In this document: positions 14,704-17,146 of the stretch, in pieces
Layout: each line of letters begins with the position of its first letter
Position numbering within the stretch: position 1 is the first letter of the stretch
Assembly (NCBI GenBank): GCA_013044305.1
Contig: JABEUT010000011.1
Location: 1 to 17,146 of the forward strand
From: Bacteroidia bacterium
GTDB taxonomy: Bacteria > Bacteroidota > Bacteroidia > JABEUT01
Length of the DNA: 17,146 nt
Direction of reading: 5' to 3'
Translations under genes and position numbers: made by a program
The notes under the pieces: model-generated
What the model saw: only the letters and a program-made list of their open reading frames with translations
What the model was told of the DNA's origin: nothing
Databases searched by the model: none

Positions 14704-15945
14704 ATGATTCAGCAAACGCAAATAAGCCCTGCAAAAAGAACCTGGTACGAAAGGAAACTGCTTGCCCTGCTTTCGGGAATGAATAAAGGACAGCTTGTCA
14801 TTACCATGCCCGACGGCGAACAGATAACCATTGGCGACACAAGAGATGGAATAATGGCGGCAATGAACATATCCGATTCCCGCTTTTTCGAAAAATGTAT
14901 TTTGTATGGCGACATAGGCTTTGGCGAAGCATACACCGAAGGCTACTGGAACACGCCCGACATAACAGGGGTAATAAAATGGGTGCTGCTTAACCTAAGC
15001 AATGCCCCCTCCGTTTCGGGCAGCAGCGTAAAGGCGGGAGCCCAGAATATATTAAAGCTGCTCAACCGCATCAGGCACGTGGCACGCGGCAACAGCACAA
15101 CGGGTGCAAAAAAGAACATTGCCGAACACTATGACCTGAACAATGATTTCTTCAAACTATTTCTCGACCCTACCATGACCTACTCATGCGCCTTGTTCAT
15201 GAAAAATAGCATGAGCCTGCAGGAAGCGCAGCTGAATAAATACGAATCGCTGTGCCGCAGCCTGAAGCTTAAGCCCGGCGACCATGTGCTCGAAATAGGC
15301 TCGGGCTGGGGAGAAAATGCCGTATATATGGCCAAAAAGTACGGATGCAGGGTTACTTCCATCACCATTTCGGAGGAACAATTAAAGCTGGCAAATGAAA
15401 AGGTTGCCTCACAGGGATTAGGCGGGCTGGTGGAGGTGAAAATGGCCGATTACCGCAACATTACCGGAAAATTCGATAAAATAGTATCCATAGAAATGCT
15501 CGAAGCCGTTGGACACAGGTTCCTGCGAAGCTATTTTAAGAAATGCCACGAATTGCTGAAGCCCGACGGCATACTCGCCCTGCAGGTTATAACCTGCCCC
15601 GATTCACGCTACGACAGCCTAAGAAGGAGCGTGGACTGGATTCAGAAGCACATTTTCCCAGGCTCGCTGCTGCCTTCCGTGGCGGCGCTTAATGCAGCCG
15701 TGAACCATACAGGAGATATGACGCTGATAAGCCTGAAAGAGATGGGAACGCACTATGTGGAAACGCTTAAATTGTGGAGAAAGCAGTTCAATGAAAAAGT
15801 GAATGAAGTGAGGAAACTGGGGTTTGACGAAAAATTCATCCGCAAATGGAATTACTACCTTAGCTACTGCGAGGCTGCCTTTGCCATGCGCAATATATTT
15901 GTGATGCAACTGATATATTCCAGACCGAACAATACCGGAATCTGA
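14704..15945 (+). CDS. CFA-synthase-like SAM-dependent acyl-chain methyltransferase
   Basis: A 413-residue member of the cyclopropane-fatty-acid synthase family, which moves a carbon from S-adenosylmethionine to a double bond in phospholipid acyl chains at the membrane surface. The N-terminal domain has GFGEAYTEGYW (72-82). The catalytic part has HYDLNNDFF (142-150), MTYSCALF with Cys162 (aligning with E. coli Cys139), SAM motif I VLEIGSGWGE (195-204), Glu267 in SIEMLEAVG (aligning with Glu239), and Tyr351 in the HYVETL block (aligning with Tyr317). The residue aligning with E. coli His266 is Gln294 in LALQVITCPDSRY. This LQ form is typical of the methyltransferase branch found beside COG2907/DUF1365 genes, suggesting a methylated or methylene product rather than a cyclopropane. 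The alignments are by eye. It is the last gene of the three-gene unit, with the ATG at 14704. Confidence 0.92.
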   Translation: MIQQTQISPAKRTWYERKLLALLSGMNKGQLVITMPDGEQITIGDTRDGIMAAMNISDSRFFEKCILYGDIGFGEAYTEGYWNTPDITGVIKWVLLNLSNAPSVSGSSVKAGAQNILKLLNRIRHVARGNSTTGAKKNIAEHYDLNNDFFKLFLDPTMTYSCALFMKNSMSLQEAQLNKYESLCRSLKLKPGDHVLEIGSGWGENAVYMAKKYGCRVTSITISEEQLKLANEKVASQGLGGLVEVKMADYRNITGKFDKIVSIEMLEAVGHRFLRSYFKKCHELLKPDGILALQVITCPDSRYDSLRRSVDWIQKHIFPGSLLPSVAALNAAVNHTGDMTLISLKEMGTHYVETLKLWRKQFNEKVNEVRKLGFDEKFIRKWNYYLSYCEAAFAMRNIFVMQLIYSRPNNTGI

Positions 15946-16064
15946 TTTATTTTTGACGTGCGAACTTTGCGCCCTGTTCTTTATGTAAAACTGCTGAAAT
16001 GATGTATAGTCTTCAACTGCAAACGTATAGCTCCGGAATCATAAAACAATAAACCACAAAAACC
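15946..16064. other. Gap between methyltransferase and peroxiredoxin genes
   Basis: No gene fits here and there is no convincing hairpin terminator. GAACTTTG at 15962-15969 matches TAnnTTTG at seven of eight positions and could start a bcp transcript with a leader of about 90 bases. Read-through from the lipid-modification operon is equally possible. Confidence 0.3.
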
Positions 16065-16520
16065 ATGATAACACTAAAAGAGGGCGACAAGGCCCCCGAA
16101 TTTACCACCGCCGATCAGGATGGGAAAACCGTTTCACTGTCAGGTTTCAAAGGCAAAAAGGTTGTCCTTTACTTTTATCCGAAGGACGACACCCCCGGTT
16201 GTACCGCCGAAAGCTGCAACCTGCGCGACAACTACAGCGTGCTGCAAAAGCAGGGCTATGAAGTGCTCGGGGTAAGTGCCGATAACGAAAAGAGCCACCG
16301 CAAGTTTGCCGATAAGTATAAGCTGCCGTTCCGCCTGCTTGCCGACACCAATAAGGAGATAATAAACAGCTATGGCGTTTGGGGCGAAAAAAAGTTCTTA
16401 GGCAAGAAGTATATGGGCATAATGCGTACCACCTTCATCATCGACGAAAAGGGAATTATTAAGGAAATAATAAAGGAGGTGGAAACGAAAAAGCATACGG
16501 AACAGATATTGGGCAGTTGA
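16065..16520 (+). CDS. bcp: Thioredoxin-dependent peroxiredoxin (Bcp/PrxQ type)
   Basis: Cytoplasmic thiol peroxidase that reduces hydrogen peroxide and organic, including fatty-acid, hydroperoxides with electrons from thioredoxin. The 151-residue length is typical. The peroxidatic Cys46 sits in the DDTPGCTAESC motif with Thr43 three residues before it, and the resolving Cys51 is five residues on, the classic atypical two-Cys Bcp arrangement. Arg121 in IMRTTFIIDEKG completes the active site. The ATG at 16065 has no clear Shine-Dalgarno, as is common in Bacteroidota. It follows the acyl-chain-modification operon on the same strand after 119 bases; protection of unsaturated lipids is a plausible but unproven link. 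It converges with the MFS gene 53 bases downstream. Confidence 0.96.
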   Translation: MITLKEGDKAPEFTTADQDGKTVSLSGFKGKKVVLYFYPKDDTPGCTAESCNLRDNYSVLQKQGYEVLGVSADNEKSHRKFADKYKLPFRLLADTNKEIINSYGVWGEKKFLGKKYMGIMRTTFIIDEKGIIKEIIKEVETKKHTEQILGS

Positions 16521-16556
16521 ATAAACGGCCAGAAAAATTATTTACGGCAATCCATG

Positions 16557-16578
16557 CCAAAAGGCAACGGCTTTTATT
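16557..16578. terminator. Weak hairpin between bcp and the MFS gene
   Basis: The sequence AAAAG-GCAACGG-CTTTT, overlapping the MFS stop codon, can form a five-base stem with a seven-base loop. It is short and A/T-flanked, so it is only a weak candidate for a shared terminator of the convergent genes. Confidence 0.2.
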
Positions 16579-17146
16579 CCAGATAGTCTAAATCTTTGCC
16601 GTATGTTTCCTGCAATTTATAGAGGGCAAAAACGGCAAGTCCTATGCAGATGGAGCCCGTAATGAGCCCGCCCCGCCATATACCCATATTCAGATTTTTT
16701 GACAGGTATTCGAACAACAGAGCGGTAAGGGTTAATGAACCCCTAACAAAGTTGGGCGCAGTGGTGGCTACCGTAGCCCGCAGGTTGGTGCCGAACTGCT
16801 CCGCTGCCACGGTTGCAAATATTATCCAGTAGCCCTGTCCCAGCCCAAGCAGCATGATGATGGAATAGAACACAAAAGGACTTGCGCCGGATGAAAAGAA
16901 AAAAGCAGCCGTGCCCGCTATGATTATACCGAGAGCTATCCACAGCGCTTTTTTCCGCGAATGCAGCCACTGCGCGGCAAGGCTCCAGATAAAGCTGCCG
17001 GCCGCCGCGGCAATATAATGAAGCATAACTGCCTTTTGCGCCGAAATGGGGCCACTGATGTGCAGTTCCTTTTGGGCAAATTCGGTAGAAAAAGTTACCA
17101 GTATCCCTATGATGTACCATACTGGTATTCCAAGCAATATGCAATA
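16574..17146 (-). CDS. MFS transporter, C-terminal part (cut by window edge)
   Basis: The frame is open to the last base of the window, so the start lies beyond the right edge; the TTG at 17137 is not a real start. About 190 residues are visible, forming five to six hydrophobic membrane helices (for example WYIIGILVTFS, YIAAAAGSFIWSLAA, ALWIALGIIIAGTAAFFF, FVFYSIIMLLGLGQGYWIIFA and SICIGLAVFALYKL), which fits the second half of a 12-helix major facilitator. The segment EQFGTNLRATVATTAPNFVRGS is characteristic of one MFS group. The loop HSRKKA between helices is the usual basic cytoplasmic loop. Substrate cannot be told from this half. The C-terminus ends in a short charged cytoplasmic tail. 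Confidence 0.85.
   Translation of the reverse strand, partial: YCILLGIPVWYIIGILVTFSTEFAQKELHISGPISAQKAVMLHYIAAAAGSFIWSLAAQWLHSRKKALWIALGIIIAGTAAFFFSSGASPFVFYSIIMLLGLGQGYWIIFATVAAEQFGTNLRATVATTAPNFVRGSLTLTALLFEYLSKNLNMGIWRGGLITGSICIGLAVFALYKLQETYGKDLDYLE

Noticed and set aside
14704..15945. Straight call as cyclopropane-fatty-acid synthase (cfa)
   Set aside because: The His266-equivalent is Gln and the neighbours are COG2907 and DUF1365 genes, so the exact product is left open.
1..17146. CRISPR arrays, tRNA or rRNA genes, defence systems, prophage or transposase genes
   Set aside because: I looked on both strands and saw no spaced direct repeats, cloverleaf sequences, or proteins of these kinds.

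Overview
The window looks like a chromosomal segment of a member of the Bacteroidota. The evidence is a Porin_10-type outer-membrane protein, a DUF2480 gene, a sufA-like/sufB gene pair, an sdhA of the Bacteroidota/Bacillus long type, starts mostly without strong Shine-Dalgarno sites, and -7 boxes of the TAnnTTTG kind (two exact TAACTTTG copies). GC content is moderate. I see no transposase, integrase, phage gene, tRNA, rRNA or CRISPR array. Genus cannot be told from the sequence alone.

Left part, minus strand: the Fe-S assembly genes (A-type carrier 1945->1619, then sufB 1500->55) run off the left edge, where more suf genes would be expected. A 330-base gap holding a nested inverted repeat separates them from a large minus-strand porin (4408->2276). 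The porin is divergent from recQ (4756-6969, plus), with a 347-base AT-rich gap between them. recQ converges on sdhA (9040->7124, minus), with a two-way terminator-like structure between. sdhA is alone: neither the cytochrome b nor the iron-sulfur subunit gene is next to it.

Middle part, minus strand: a compact three-gene unit DUF2480 (12341->11817), a receiver-histidine kinase hybrid (11810->10518, 6 bases after DUF2480) and a PAS-histidine kinase (10476->9178). No DNA-binding response regulator is present, so the output must be elsewhere or not transcriptional.

Right part, plus strand, divergent from DUF2480: a three-gene unit of FAD-dependent oxidoreductase (12468-13802), DUF1365 (13826-14656) and a CFA-synthase-like SAM methyltransferase (14704-15945). 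These families often sit together and very likely modify unsaturated acyl chains of membrane lipids. The methyltransferase has Gln where cyclopropane synthases have His, which favours methylation over ring closure. A Bcp-type peroxiredoxin (16065-16520), able to detoxify lipid hydroperoxides, follows. The window ends in the C-terminal half of an MFS transporter on the minus strand.

The best candidates for something new are the DUF2480/two-kinase operon with an unusual DHp domain, the variant acyl-chain-modification operon, the nested inverted repeat at 2143-2259, and the A10 tract inside the porin gene that could act as a slippage switch.
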